A DNA stretch of 63,043 bases from Paracoccaceae bacterium (GTDB lineage Bacteria; Pseudomonadota; Alphaproteobacteria; Rhodobacterales; Rhodobacteraceae), in assembly GCA_013003075.1 (NCBI GenBank), contig JABDLJ010000026.1, positions 1-63,043 on the forward strand. Direction: 5' to 3'. Positions 1 through 8,943 of the stretch are shown here, piece by piece. The notes under the pieces were generated by a model. The model was not told where the DNA came from. It made no database searches and worked only from the letters and a program-made list of their open reading frames with translations. Position numbers and translations under genes: made by a program. Position 1 is the stretch's first letter, and each line of letters starts with the position of its first letter.

Positions 1-118
1 CCGATCCAAACGAGCTTAGGTTTGCATCACGAGCACTGGCGCAAAGACTTGGAGGCGAGCGAAGTGCGACCAACCCAGCCGCATTGTTCTTGGGGTCGAG
101 CGACTGTTATTCGAAACA

Positions 119-397
119 AGTAGGGTCGCCGACTATCCCGGCTGCACGCTCAATGCGGACGCGGGCGGCCGCGTCCTGGAAGAGATCGCGCAGCCCTGCT
201 CGGAAGGCCGCGCTCTGCTATCGAAGGTGTCCGACAAATTCGGCCTCTCGGCCCGCGGCTACCACCGTGTGCTGCGCGTGGCCCGCACCATCGCCGATCT
301 AGCGGGCTCCGATGTGGTTCTGCGCCAGCATATTGCCGAGGCTGTCAGCTATCGTCTCGGCGCGGCGCTGTCCGGCGAAATCGCTCCGACCACCTAG
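119..397 (+). pseudogene. comM: C-terminal remnant of ComM/YifB-type magnesium chelatase-like protein
   Basis: Frame 2 encodes a tail of about 90 residues that reads like the C-terminal end of ComM (YifB): an LNADAGGRVLEEIA stretch, then LSARGYHRVLRVARTIADL and AEAVSYRL, ending at TAG 395-397. ComM is an AAA+ branch-migration helicase used in natural transformation and is normally about 500 residues. Upstream of roughly nt 120 the frame no longer resembles ComM, and a stop lies at 17-19. The gene therefore looks truncated by a rearrangement, a mobile-element edge or an assembly end. The downstream order comM-gshB-yraN-rsmI is the usual one. The exact 5' limit is uncertain. Confidence 0.55.
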
Positions 398-1344
398 GTC
401 CGATCCGCGCAGCGCGCCTCGATCGCCTGCCAGATCTTCTCGGCTACGTTCACACCGTCGAAGCGCTCCAGTTCCTGAATTCCCGTCGGAGAAGTGACGT
501 TGATCTCGGTCAGGTAGCGCCCGATCACGTCAATGCCGACGAATACCTGGCCCTTTTCGCGCAGCAACGGTCCGATGGCTGCGCAGATCTCGCGGTCCCG
601 GTCGGTCAATGCGATCTTTTCGGGCCGCCCGCCTACATGCATGTTCGAGCGCGTCTCGCCCTCTGCCGGGACCCGATTGATCGCGCCCACCGGCGCGCCA
701 TCGACCAGAATGATCCGCTTGTCGCCGGCAGAAACGTCGGCGAGAAATTTCTGCGCGATCAGGGGTTCACGATTGATCGAGGTGAAAAGCTCGTGCAGGC
801 TTGTCAGGTTGCGGTCGTCGCGCGGCAGCTTGAACACACCGGCCCCGCCATTTCCATAAAGCGGCTTGAGGATGATGTCGCCATGCGCCTCCTTGAAGGC
901 GCGCAGGCTGTCAAGATCGCGGGCGATCATGGTCGGCGGGGTCAGACCCTCAAACCGCAGCACCAGAAGTTTCTCAGGATAGTTGCGCACCCAGAACGGG
1001 TCGTTCACCACCAAGGTGCTGGCCGGGAGGAACTCAAGGACATGTGTAGTCGTGATATAGCCCATGTCGAAGGGTGGGTCCTGGCGCAGCCAGACGACAT
1101 CGACGTCGGAGAGCGCGATCGTCTCCATCTCCCCGAGCGTGACGTGATCGCCCTCGATGCGCCGAACCGTCATGCGCCGGCCGCGGGCGCGCACCTGCCC
1201 TTCCTCCAGAACGAGCCGGTCCGGGGTATAGTAGAACAGCTCGTGCCCGCGCGCCTGCGCCTCTTCGGCCAGCCTGAAAGAGCTGTCGGCCTTGATGTCG
1301 ACATGCTCGATCGGATCCATCTGGAAGGCTATCTTCAAAGGCAT
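394..1344 (-). CDS. gshB: Glutathione synthetase
   Basis: The gene encodes 316 residues, normal for GshB, which ligates gamma-glutamylcysteine and glycine with ATP in the cytosol. An N-terminal GSH-S domain contains RQDPPFD (about 87-93). The ATP-grasp domain follows, with [12 protein letters not shown] (about 160-171) and NVTSPTG near residue 282, which serve ATP/Mg and substrate binding in the family. Its stop shares the palindrome CTAG (394-397) with the convergent comM remnant. It lies 69 bp downstream of yraN on the same strand, so it may be the last gene of rsmI-yraN-gshB. Confidence 0.97.
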   Translation of the reverse strand: MPLKIAFQMDPIEHVDIKADSSFRLAEEAQARGHELFYYTPDRLVLEEGQVRARGRRMTVRRIEGDHVTLGEMETIALSDVDVVWLRQDPPFDMGYITTTHVLEFLPASTLVVNDPFWVRNYPEKLLVLRFEGLTPPTMIARDLDSLRAFKEAHGDIILKPLYGNGGAGVFKLPRDDRNLTSLHELFTSINREPLIAQKFLADVSAGDKRIILVDGAPVGAINRVPAEGETRSNMHVGGRPEKIALTDRDREICAAIGPLLREKGQVFVGIDVIGRYLTEINVTSPTGIQELERFDGVNVAEKIWQAIEARCADRT

Positions 1345-1413
1345 CGTCGCGGCTCCATCTGACTGTGACCGCCTACATGGCGCAGCCCGCGCGCCGCTGC
1401 AATGCCTCTTGGA

Positions 1414-1767
1414 TCATACCATGTTGGCGTTTTCGATGATTTCGACCGCGCCACTGCCATCGACGAGCGCCACGTCAAAACGCGCATCGGTGTCCAGCCC
1501 GGTCGGAAAACGCGCAAGATAGTGCGAAGCGGACGCAAAGATGCGGGCAATCTGGCGCGCCGATACACGCGATGCCGCAGTGGCGAAATCCTTGGCACGC
1601 TTGACCTCGATGAAGACGACCGTGCCGGCGCGTTCGGCAATAAGATCAATCTCGCCGCCAGGGCCATTCCAGCGACGCTCGAGCATCTTGCATCCCGAAG
1701 CGGTGTAATGCGCTGCAACGGCGTCTTCGGCGCAAAGGCCGCTCAGGTGCGATGTCAGTCCGCTCAT
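1414..1767 (-). CDS. YraN family protein (UPF0102, endonuclease-like fold)
   Basis: The 117-residue protein has the YraN signature of a restriction-endonuclease-like fold: GGEIDLIAE at about 37-45 and the EVK catalytic-type triad at about 54-56 (VFIEVKRAK). The function is not firmly established; the family is usually treated as a putative nuclease. Its ATG overlaps the rsmI stop by 4 nt (ATGA, 1764-1767), implying translational coupling. The rsmI-yraN-gshB order is widespread in alphaproteobacteria. Confidence 0.93.
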   Translation of the reverse strand: MSGLTSHLSGLCAEDAVAAHYTASGCKMLERRWNGPGGEIDLIAERAGTVVFIEVKRAKDFATAASRVSARQIARIFASASHYLARFPTGLDTDARFDVALVDGSGAVEIIENANMV

Positions 1768-2624
1768 GGCGTTTTCTCCATCTTCAAGGCCGCCTGATAG
1801 ACGTCGCGGCGCGGCAGGCCGGTGGCATCGGCGACATGGCGGGCGGCATCCTTGACCGACATCGTCTTCAGCGCCTCGGCAAGGGCGTAGGCAAGATCGA
1901 CGTCCTTGCCATTCTGCGACGGTCTGTCGATGATGATCACGATCTCACCCTTTGGCGTTGCGCCTTCGTAGATATCCGCCAGCTCTGCCAGGGTTCCGCG
2001 AACCACCTCTTCAAACTTCTTGGTCAGCTCGCGGCAGACCGCTGCCCGCCGCTCACCGCCGAAAACTGACACAAACGATCTAAGACTTCGTGAAACCCGC
2101 CGCGGCGCCTCGAAAAACACCAGCGTGGCCGGCACGTCCCTGAATTCTGACAGGAATTTCACCCGCGCCCCTTCGGCATTTGGCGCAAAGCCTGCAAAGA
2201 GAAACCGGTCGGTTGGCAGCCCGGCCACGACCAATGCGGCAAGCACTGCGGATGCGCCCGGAACTGCCCAGACCTCATGCCCCGCGGCGATAACCTCTCT
2301 GGCCAGCACGAACCCCGGATCGGCAACCAAAGGGGTTCCGGCGTCGGACACGTAGGCGACCGACTTGCCCTCTTCGATCATCTGCATCAGTTTGGGCCGC
2401 TGTTGCGCGCCGTTGTGATCGTGATAGGGCACCAGCGGACGCCCTTGCAGCGGCACCGAGTGTATCTCCATCAGGCGCCGGGTCGTACGGGTGTCTTCGG
2501 CGGCAATGACGTCGGCACTGCGCAGGACATCCAGCGCCCGCAGAGTAATGTCGCGGGCCGATCCGATCGGAGTGGCGACCACATGAAGCCCGGCTGCAAG
2601 TCGCCGATTGGAAGGGTCTGGCAT
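1764..2624 (-). CDS. rsmI: 16S rRNA (cytidine-1402-2'-O)-methyltransferase RsmI
   Basis: The protein methylates the 2'-OH of C1402 in 16S rRNA using SAM. The open frame extends far upstream, but homology begins at MPDPSNRR, so ATG 2624 is chosen, giving 286 residues, a normal length. Visible tetrapyrrole-methylase-fold motifs are TPIGSARDITLRAL (about 18-31), AEDTRTTRRLM (42-52), SDAGTPLVADPG (93-104), FFEAPRRV and RELTKKFEEV. It is divergent from the lipoprotein gene at 2713, and the 88-bp gap must hold both promoters. Confidence 0.96.
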   Translation of the reverse strand: MPDPSNRRLAAGLHVVATPIGSARDITLRALDVLRSADVIAAEDTRTTRRLMEIHSVPLQGRPLVPYHDHNGAQQRPKLMQMIEEGKSVAYVSDAGTPLVADPGFVLAREVIAAGHEVWAVPGASAVLAALVVAGLPTDRFLFAGFAPNAEGARVKFLSEFRDVPATLVFFEAPRRVSRSLRSFVSVFGGERRAAVCRELTKKFEEVVRGTLAELADIYEGATPKGEIVIIIDRPSQNGKDVDLAYALAEALKTMSVKDAARHVADATGLPRRDVYQAALKMEKTP

Positions 2625-2712
2625 GGCGTTCCGGATGACCTCGCGATTTACACCGCCGGTCGATCCGCTTAGGGTCCATCTGACATCAGCGCGACAGAAC
2701 TCGGGGTACGAC

Positions 2713-3876
2713 ATGTTTGCTTTTTTCGCCGCGGCCCGCAACCTGCATGGCCAGGTTCTGGCCCTCGTTTCGGTGCTGTTCGTCGCCGCCTGTGACCCAT
2801 CGGGAATGAACCTGCCATCGATGGGGCTTAGCGGCGCGGTGCCGGTCGCACTTCTGGTGCCCACTTCGGCGGCCAATGGGGGGCCGGAGCTATCGCAAAG
2901 CTTCGAAAACGCAGCACGTCTGGCGATGGCCGACCTGGAGGGTGTCCAGATCGATCTGCGGGTATACGACACCGGCGGCGAGCCGGCTTTGGCCGCGCAA
3001 GCTGCCGAGCGCGCGATCGATGACGGCGCGCGCATTATCCTTGGTCCGCTCTTTGCCGAAAACGCCAATGCGGTCGGCGTTGTCGCCGCCGGCCGAAATA
3101 CCAACGTGCTGACCTTTTCCAACAACCCGGCCATCGCCGGCGGAAATGTCTATCTGCTGGGATCTACGTTCCAGAACACCGCCGACCGCCTTGTGCGCCA
3201 TGCCGCCCAAAGCGGTCGTTCGGACATCTTGGTGGTACATGGAAACAGTCCGGCCGAGATTTCGGGACGCGATGCGATCGCGCGCGCCATTGCGGCGAAC
3301 GGTGCAAGATATGCCGCCAATTCCAGCTTCGATCTGAACGGGGAAGCCGTGATCGCTGCCATCCCGATGATTGCCGAGGAAGTCGTTGCCTCGGGGGCCG
3401 ACACGATCTTTTTCACCTCCGGCACGGACGGCGCCCTGCCCTTCCTGGCAGAGTTGCTACCGGAGAACGGCGTCGATCCCGCCGAGGTCCAGTTCATCGG
3501 CCTGCAACGCCTCGATGTCCCGGCAAGCGCACTGTCTCTGAAGGGCCTGCAGGGCGCCATCTTCGCTGTCCCCGATCCCGGTCTCACTAATCTTTTTCGC
3601 GGCCGCTACGAGGCCGCCTTCGGCACCAGCCCGCATCCGCTGGCAGCGCTCGCCTATGATGGCATCGCGGCCATCGGCGTTCTGGCCAGCCCCGAAGGCG
3701 GCGGCTTTTCGGCCGCGGCGCTGACCCGGCCGAGCGGATTTGCCGGCGCAAACGGCGTCTTCCGGCTCTCTCAGAACGGCACCAACGAACGCGGACTTGC
3801 CGTCGCGCGTATCGAGAACAACCAGGTTGTTTTCGTCGAACCTGCGCCTAGAAGTTTTGGCACAGCTGGTTTCTGA
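2713..3876 (+). CDS. Penicillin-binding protein activator-like lipoprotein (periplasmic-binding-protein fold)
   Basis: The start is set at ATG 2713, because this places a lipoprotein signal at the N-terminus, ending in the lipobox FVAAC (Cys27). The mature part resembles the branched-chain amino acid type periplasmic binding fold (PVALLVPTSA, GPLFAENA, LAYDGIAA), as in LpoA-like penicillin-binding protein activators, so an envelope role in peptidoglycan synthesis is inferred. It has 387 residues. It is divergent from rsmI, an arrangement common in this order. The C-terminal codons overlap the likely glnD start. Confidence 0.85.
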   Translation: MFAFFAAARNLHGQVLALVSVLFVAACDPSGMNLPSMGLSGAVPVALLVPTSAANGGPELSQSFENAARLAMADLEGVQIDLRVYDTGGEPALAAQAAERAIDDGARIILGPLFAENANAVGVVAAGRNTNVLTFSNNPAIAGGNVYLLGSTFQNTADRLVRHAAQSGRSDILVVHGNSPAEISGRDAIARAIAANGARYAANSSFDLNGEAVIAAIPMIAEEVVASGADTIFFTSGTDGALPFLAELLPENGVDPAEVQFIGLQRLDVPASALSLKGLQGAIFAVPDPGLTNLFRGRYEAAFGTSPHPLAALAYDGIAAIGVLASPEGGGFSAAALTRPSGFAGANGVFRLSQNGTNERGLAVARIENNQVVFVEPAPRSFGTAGF

Positions 3877-6652
3877 CGCGCCCGCGTCGCCGCCGCAGGC
3901 CTTGGCCACAGGCGCGTTGATCTGCGCTGAGCGCGAGATCTTCGATGCCGCCAAGATCCAATCCGCGCTGGCCGCCCGGATCGCGCCGCATGCAGACAAT
4001 CGCGCCATCCGGGCCTGCGTTGTGGAGCTTTTGAAAGAAGCCAACGAGACCGGCCGCGCGGCGATTGCAGAGGCGCTGGCCAAAGAGCCGCGTGCGTCGC
4101 GCAAGGCGGTACGCGCCTATGCGTACCTGACGGACCAGATCGTACTGACCGTCTTCGACGTCGCCACCCGGCACCTTCATACACGGCACAACCCCTCGTC
4201 TGGCGAACGGCTGTCGGTGGTTGCGGTGGGCGGCTACGGACGCGCCGAGATGGCGCCCTTTTCCGATGTCGATTTGCTTTTCCTGACGCCCTACAAGATC
4301 ACGCCCTGGGCCGAGAGCGTCATCGAGTCGATGCTCTACATCTTCTGGGACCTGCATCTGAAGATCGGGCATTCCAGCCGGACGGTGAAAGACTGCATCC
4401 GGCTCGGGCGCGAAGATCACACGATCCGAACCGCCTTGCTGGAAAACCGCTATGTCGGGGGCGACGCGGAGCTTGCCGCGAGCCTGGGCCAGCGACTGCG
4501 CTCGGAGCTCTTCAAGAGCACCGGCACAGAATTCATCGATGCCAAACTTGAGGAACGCGCCGAGCGGCACCGCAAGCAGGGCGGCCAGCGCTACATGGTC
4601 GAGCCCAACGTGAAAGAGGGCAAGGGCGGGCTGCGCGATCTGCAGGCGCTCTTTTGGATCGCGAAATACGTGAACGACGTGCGCGACCCCGCGGATCTCG
4701 TGGAAATCGGCACCTTCCGGCAGGACGAATACGACCGGTTCGTCAAGGCCGAGGATTTCCTGATGGCGGTGCGCTGCCATCTGCACCTGCTTGCAGGCCG
4801 CGCGATGGACCAGTTGACCTTCGACATGCAGGTCGAGGTGGCCGCGCGCCTGGGCTACAAGGATCACAGCGGCCGCCGCGCGGTCGAGCATTTCATGCAG
4901 GACTATTTCCGCCAGGCCACCCACGTGGGCGATCTGACGCGCATCCTTCTGACCGCGCTGGAAGCCCGGCACGCCAAGAAGGCCCCGGGGTTGATGCGGC
5001 TCCTGACACGGCGCCGGAAGGTGAAGGCAGGCTACAAGATCGTCCATAACCGTCTGACCTATGTCGGCGAAAAGAAGTTCCTGACCGACAAGCTGAACCT
5101 TTTGCGCATCTTCGAAGAGGCATTGCGGACGGGGTACCTCATCCACCCCGATGCCATGCGCACGATTTCGGCCAATCTTCAGATGTTCGACGATGACATG
5201 CGCGCCGATCCCGAAGCGCGGCGGATCTTTCTCGATCTCATGCTGAAGCACGGCAACCCAGAACGCGCCTTGCGCCGGATGAACGAGCTTGGCGTTCTGG
5301 CCGCGTTCATCCCCGATTTCGCGCCCATCGTCGCGATGATGCAATTCAACATGTACCATTCCTACACGGTGGACGAGCACACGATCCAATGCGTCTCGAC
5401 GCTGGCCCAGATCGAACGGGGCGAGCTGGTCGAAGAGCTGCCCGTCGCCTCTCGCGTTCTGAAAGAGGGCGTCAACCGCCGGGTCCTTTTCGTTGCTCTT
5501 CTGCTGCACGATCTCGGCAAGGGCCGGGACGAGGATCACTCGGTCCTGGGCGCGCGGATTGCCCGCAAAGTGGCCCCTCAACTGGGACTGAAGCGTGAAG
5601 AGTGCGAGACCGTCGAATGGTTGGTGCGCTATCATTTGCTGATGTCCGACATCGCCCAAAAGCGCGATCTGGCCGACCCGCGCACGGTGCGCGATTTCGC
5701 AAAGGCGGTGCGGACGCGCAAAAGGCTCGATTTGCTGACGGTTCTGACGGTCTGCGACATTCGCGGCGTCGGCCCGAACACGTGGAACAACTGGAAGGCG
5801 CAGCTTCTTCGCACGCTATACTCGGAAACTGCCAACGCTCTGGAAAAAGGTCTGGAAGAGGTCAATCGCGAAAGCCGCGGAAGCGAGGCCCGCAAGGCGC
5901 TTCGCGATAAGCTTGCGGACTGGCCGACCAGGGATCTGCGCACTGAAACCGCACGCCACTATCCGCCCTACTGGCAGGGCCTTCCTACCTCGGCGCACAA
6001 GGTCTTTGCCGAATTGTTGCGCGATATCGTCGATGACGAGGTCCGTATAGACCTTTATCTCGACGAGGACCGCGATGCGACGCGGGCGTGTTTTGCATTG
6101 CAGGATCACCCCGGCATCTTCTCGCGGCTCGCCGGGGCGCTCGCTTTGGTCGGCGCGAACGTGGTCGATGCGCGGACCTATACCTCCAAGGATGGCTATG
6201 CGACGGCCGTCTTCTGGGTGCAGGACGCAGAGGGGCGCCCCTACGCACGGTCGCGCATGGACCGGCTTCGCGCAATGATCGACAAGACGCTGAAAGGAAA
6301 GGTCGTTGCGCGCGAGGCCTTCAAGGACCGCGACAAGATCAAGAAACGCGAGCGCGCGTTTCGGGTGCCGACCTCGATCACCTTCGACAACGAAGGCTCG
6401 GAAATCTACACCATCATCGAGGTCGATACCCGCGACCGGCCCGGACTGCTTTACGATCTCACCCGAACGCTTGCCGAGGCGCATGTTTACATTGCCTCGG
6501 CCGTGATCGCGACCTATGGCGAGCAGGTTGTCGATACCTTCTACGTGAAGGACATGTTCGGACTGAAATTCTACTCTGAAAGCAAGCAGCGGACGCTTGA
6601 GAAGCGCCTGAGCCGCGCCATCGCGCAGGGCTTTGAAAGAGCGAACACCTGA
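3857..6652 (+). CDS. glnD: Bifunctional [protein-PII] uridylyltransferase/uridylyl-removing enzyme
   Basis: GlnD senses glutamine and uridylylates or deuridylylates PII. Domains in order: nucleotidyltransferase with GGYGRAEMAPFSDVDLLFL (near residue 125); a long helical region; an HD domain with LLLHDLGKGRDEDHS (about 548); two ACT domains beginning near DHPGIFSRLAGAL (about 740) and DTRDRPGLLYDLTRTL (about 853). The start is unclear. An ATG at 3740 would overlap the preceding gene by 137 bp; TTG 3857, with a 20-bp overlap and 931 residues, fits the family length better, and TTG 3827 is also possible. The stop overlaps murJ as TGATG. Confidence 0.93.
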   Translation: MAQLVSDAPASPPQALATGALICAEREIFDAAKIQSALAARIAPHADNRAIRACVVELLKEANETGRAAIAEALAKEPRASRKAVRAYAYLTDQIVLTVFDVATRHLHTRHNPSSGERLSVVAVGGYGRAEMAPFSDVDLLFLTPYKITPWAESVIESMLYIFWDLHLKIGHSSRTVKDCIRLGREDHTIRTALLENRYVGGDAELAASLGQRLRSELFKSTGTEFIDAKLEERAERHRKQGGQRYMVEPNVKEGKGGLRDLQALFWIAKYVNDVRDPADLVEIGTFRQDEYDRFVKAEDFLMAVRCHLHLLAGRAMDQLTFDMQVEVAARLGYKDHSGRRAVEHFMQDYFRQATHVGDLTRILLTALEARHAKKAPGLMRLLTRRRKVKAGYKIVHNRLTYVGEKKFLTDKLNLLRIFEEALRTGYLIHPDAMRTISANLQMFDDDMRADPEARRIFLDLMLKHGNPERALRRMNELGVLAAFIPDFAPIVAMMQFNMYHSYTVDEHTIQCVSTLAQIERGELVEELPVASRVLKEGVNRRVLFVALLLHDLGKGRDEDHSVLGARIARKVAPQLGLKREECETVEWLVRYHLLMSDIAQKRDLADPRTVRDFAKAVRTRKRLDLLTVLTVCDIRGVGPNTWNNWKAQLLRTLYSETANALEKGLEEVNRESRGSEARKALRDKLADWPTRDLRTETARHYPPYWQGLPTSAHKVFAELLRDIVDDEVRIDLYLDEDRDATRACFALQDHPGIFSRLAGALALVGANVVDARTYTSKDGYATAVFWVQDAEGRPYARSRMDRLRAMIDKTLKGKVVAREAFKDRDKIKKRERAFRVPTSITFDNEGSEIYTIIEVDTRDRPGLLYDLTRTLAEAHVYIASAVIATYGEQVVDTFYVKDMFGLKFYSESKQRTLEKRLSRAIAQGFERANT

Positions 6653-8190
6653 TGCGGCAGATCCGGCTTGCCTCGGGGATCATGACCGTCGGCCTGTGGA
6701 CCATGCTCAGCCGGATCTTGGGATTTCTCCGCGACATCGCGATCGCCGCTCTGCTAGGGGCGGGCCCCGTCGCCGAAGCCTTCCTGATCGCGTTTTCGCT
6801 GCCAAACATGTTCCGTCGCTTTTTCGCGGAAGGCGCGTTCAACATGGCCTTTGTGCCGATGTTTTCCAAGAAACTGGAGGGCGAAGAGCAGCCGGAGAAA
6901 TTCGCGCAAGATGCGTTTTCGGGATTGGCCACCGTTCTGATCATCTTCACCGCGATTGCCATGCTGGCGATGCCCTGGCTGGTGCTGGCGATGGCCTCTG
7001 GCTTCATCGATGACAACCGCTTCGACCTTGCCGTGTTCTTCGGCCGGATCGCATTTCCCTACATAATCCTGATCTCGCTGGCTGCGCTCTTGTCGGGGGT
7101 TTTGAACGCCACCGGCCGCTTCGTTGCGGCCGCCGCCGCGCCGGTAGTGCTGAACTTCTGCTTTCTGGCGGCGATGGCGCTGGCACACAGGTTTGGCTGG
7201 CCGATCGGCGACACGCTTGCCTGGACGGTGCCGATTGCCGGCATCGGCCAGCTCTGGATCGTCTGGGCCTCTGCCGCGCGGGCCGGCTTCCGGCTGCGCA
7301 TCACACGCCCCAGGCTGACCCCAGATCTGCGGCGGCTGGCGATCATCGCGGCCCCGGCGGCGCTCGCCGGGGGTGTCGTACAGGTGAACTTGCTGATCGG
7401 CCGGCAGGTCGCCAGCTTCTTTGACGGGGCAATCGCGTGGCTATCCTACGCAGACCGGCTCTACCAGTTGCCGCTGGGTGTGGTGGGGATCGCCATCGGC
7501 GTCGTGCTTCTGCCCGATCTCAGCCGCCGGCTGCGCGCCGAGGACACCCGCGGCGGCCAGAACGCCTTCAACAGGGCCACCGAGATGTCGCTGGCGCTGA
7601 CCGTGCCGGCGGCCGTCGCCCTTGTAGTGATGCCCGCCCCCCTCGTCAGCGTACTTTTCCAGCGCGGCGCCTTTTCTGCCGAGGATGCCTCGGCCACCGC
7701 GCTGGCCGTCGCGGTCTATGGTCTGGGCCTGCCCGCCTTCGTGCTGCAAAAGGTGCTTCAACCGCTGTACTTTGCGCGCGAAGACACAAAGACACCATTC
7801 TATTTCGCGCTTGTCGCTCTTTTGGTGAACGCGGTAATCGCGATCGGGCTGGCGCCTGTTATCGGCTATATCGCCGCCGCAATCGGCACAAGTGTCGCCG
7901 GCTGGGCGATGGCTGGGCTGCTCTGGCGCAGCACGCGCCCGATGGGGCAAGCGGCCGTCTTGGATGCCCGTCTCAAACGGCGTGTCTGGCGGATCTTGGT
8001 CGCTTCGTCGGTGATGGGACTCGTGATCTGGATCGCCGCCGACATTCTTGCGCCGTGGCTGAGCGGCGGATCCGTGCGCTACGCCGCGCTTGCCTCACTT
8101 GTCCTGCTTGGCATGGCGACCTACGCCTTGGCGGGCCGCCTGATCGGTGCATTCACCCTGGGAGAGTTGCGCGCAGCGGTCCGGCGCTAG
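6652..8190 (+). CDS. murJ: Lipid II flippase MurJ (MviN)
   Basis: A 512-residue polytopic inner-membrane protein of the MOP superfamily that flips lipid II across the cytoplasmic membrane. The start MRQIRLASGIMTVGLWTMLS and the motifs FLIAFSLPNMFRRFFAEGAF and YADRLYQLPLGVVGIAIGV are diagnostic. The length and the roughly 14 hydrophobic segments are normal. It is translationally coupled to glnD (TGATG at 6650-6654), a conserved pairing in alphaproteobacteria. Its stop shares CTAG (8187-8190) with the convergent rhomboid gene. Confidence 0.97.
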   Translation: MRQIRLASGIMTVGLWTMLSRILGFLRDIAIAALLGAGPVAEAFLIAFSLPNMFRRFFAEGAFNMAFVPMFSKKLEGEEQPEKFAQDAFSGLATVLIIFTAIAMLAMPWLVLAMASGFIDDNRFDLAVFFGRIAFPYIILISLAALLSGVLNATGRFVAAAAAPVVLNFCFLAAMALAHRFGWPIGDTLAWTVPIAGIGQLWIVWASAARAGFRLRITRPRLTPDLRRLAIIAAPAALAGGVVQVNLLIGRQVASFFDGAIAWLSYADRLYQLPLGVVGIAIGVVLLPDLSRRLRAEDTRGGQNAFNRATEMSLALTVPAAVALVVMPAPLVSVLFQRGAFSAEDASATALAVAVYGLGLPAFVLQKVLQPLYFAREDTKTPFYFALVALLVNAVIAIGLAPVIGYIAAAIGTSVAGWAMAGLLWRSTRPMGQAAVLDARLKRRVWRILVASSVMGLVIWIAADILAPWLSGGSVRYAALASLVLLGMATYALAGRLIGAFTLGELRAAVRR

Positions 8191-8864
8191 CGGCGCTGAA
8201 TACGCGCCCTGAGACGCCGGAATCCGCCCGGGCTGACCACGACAGACAGGGCAAATCCGGCCACGAAGCCCGCGACCTCGGCGATCCAGTCCTGCCCGGC
8301 CCCGAACAAGAGGCCGAAGACAAGCTGGATGCCCAGCAAGAACCCAATCAGCGTGAAGGCACGCGCCTGCGGCGCGCCCAGCGCGCCAAGCTGCACGTAA
8401 AGCAGGTACGTGAAGGCTCCGATCAGGCCGTAGACCGCTGGAAAACCACCGGCGAGCGGGATGTTGGAGGTGGCCAGCAGCGCGTAGGCAATCGCACCGA
8501 AGACGGCCGATCCGAAAAAGACGACCAGCACGGCAAAGGCGTTGAAGACCTCGCCGACCATCTTGCCAAGCGCCAGCAGGAATACGATCGCCATGATCGC
8601 GTGCAAGGGTGCATAATGCACGAATGGGAAAGTCACAAAGCGCATCAGTTCCGACGCCGGCCAGCGCCCGGCATCGGCCATCGCCTGCAAAAGCTGCGGG
8701 TAAAGCGCCAGATCCTGCAAAACGGTAATCCGCCAGCCAAGCCCATCGAATAGCCCCCGGCTGCCAAGCCACAGCGCCGCTTCCAGCAGCGCCATCGGTA
8801 CCGCGAGGGCGACGATGATCGGCGGCAGGGGGTTCACGGCGGCGGAGCGATGGGGCTGGTTCAT
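8187..8864 (-). CDS. Rhomboid-family membrane protein, apparently protease-inactive
   Basis: With ATG 8864 the protein has 225 residues and about six hydrophobic segments in a rhomboid layout (FPFVHYAPLHAIMAIVFLLALG, then IPLAGGFPAVYGLIGAF, then DWIAEVAGFVAGF). Active rhomboids carry a GxSG serine in TM4 and a histidine in TM6. Here the serine region reads GGFPAVYGLIG and the TM6 position reads AEVAGFVAGF, so neither Ser nor His is present, and HxxxN in TM2 is HAIMA. A pseudoprotease or chaperone-type role is inferred. It is divergent from trpS. Confidence 0.85.
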   Translation of the reverse strand: MNQPHRSAAVNPLPPIIVALAVPMALLEAALWLGSRGLFDGLGWRITVLQDLALYPQLLQAMADAGRWPASELMRFVTFPFVHYAPLHAIMAIVFLLALGKMVGEVFNAFAVLVVFFGSAVFGAIAYALLATSNIPLAGGFPAVYGLIGAFTYLLYVQLGALGAPQARAFTLIGFLLGIQLVFGLLFGAGQDWIAEVAGFVAGFALSVVVSPGGFRRLRARIQRR

Positions 8865-8943
8865 ATCGGCCGGGTTCCTTGACGGGCTTTGCGCACATGG
8901 GTAAGCGAGCCTGACGCAGAAATCCACATCCGAGACAGCTTTC

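Noticed and set aside
3848..5659. 603-codon open frame on the minus strand
   Set aside because: It lies fully inside glnD in the opposite direction and gives a His/Arg/Gln-rich sequence with no motifs: a shadow of high-GC codon bias.
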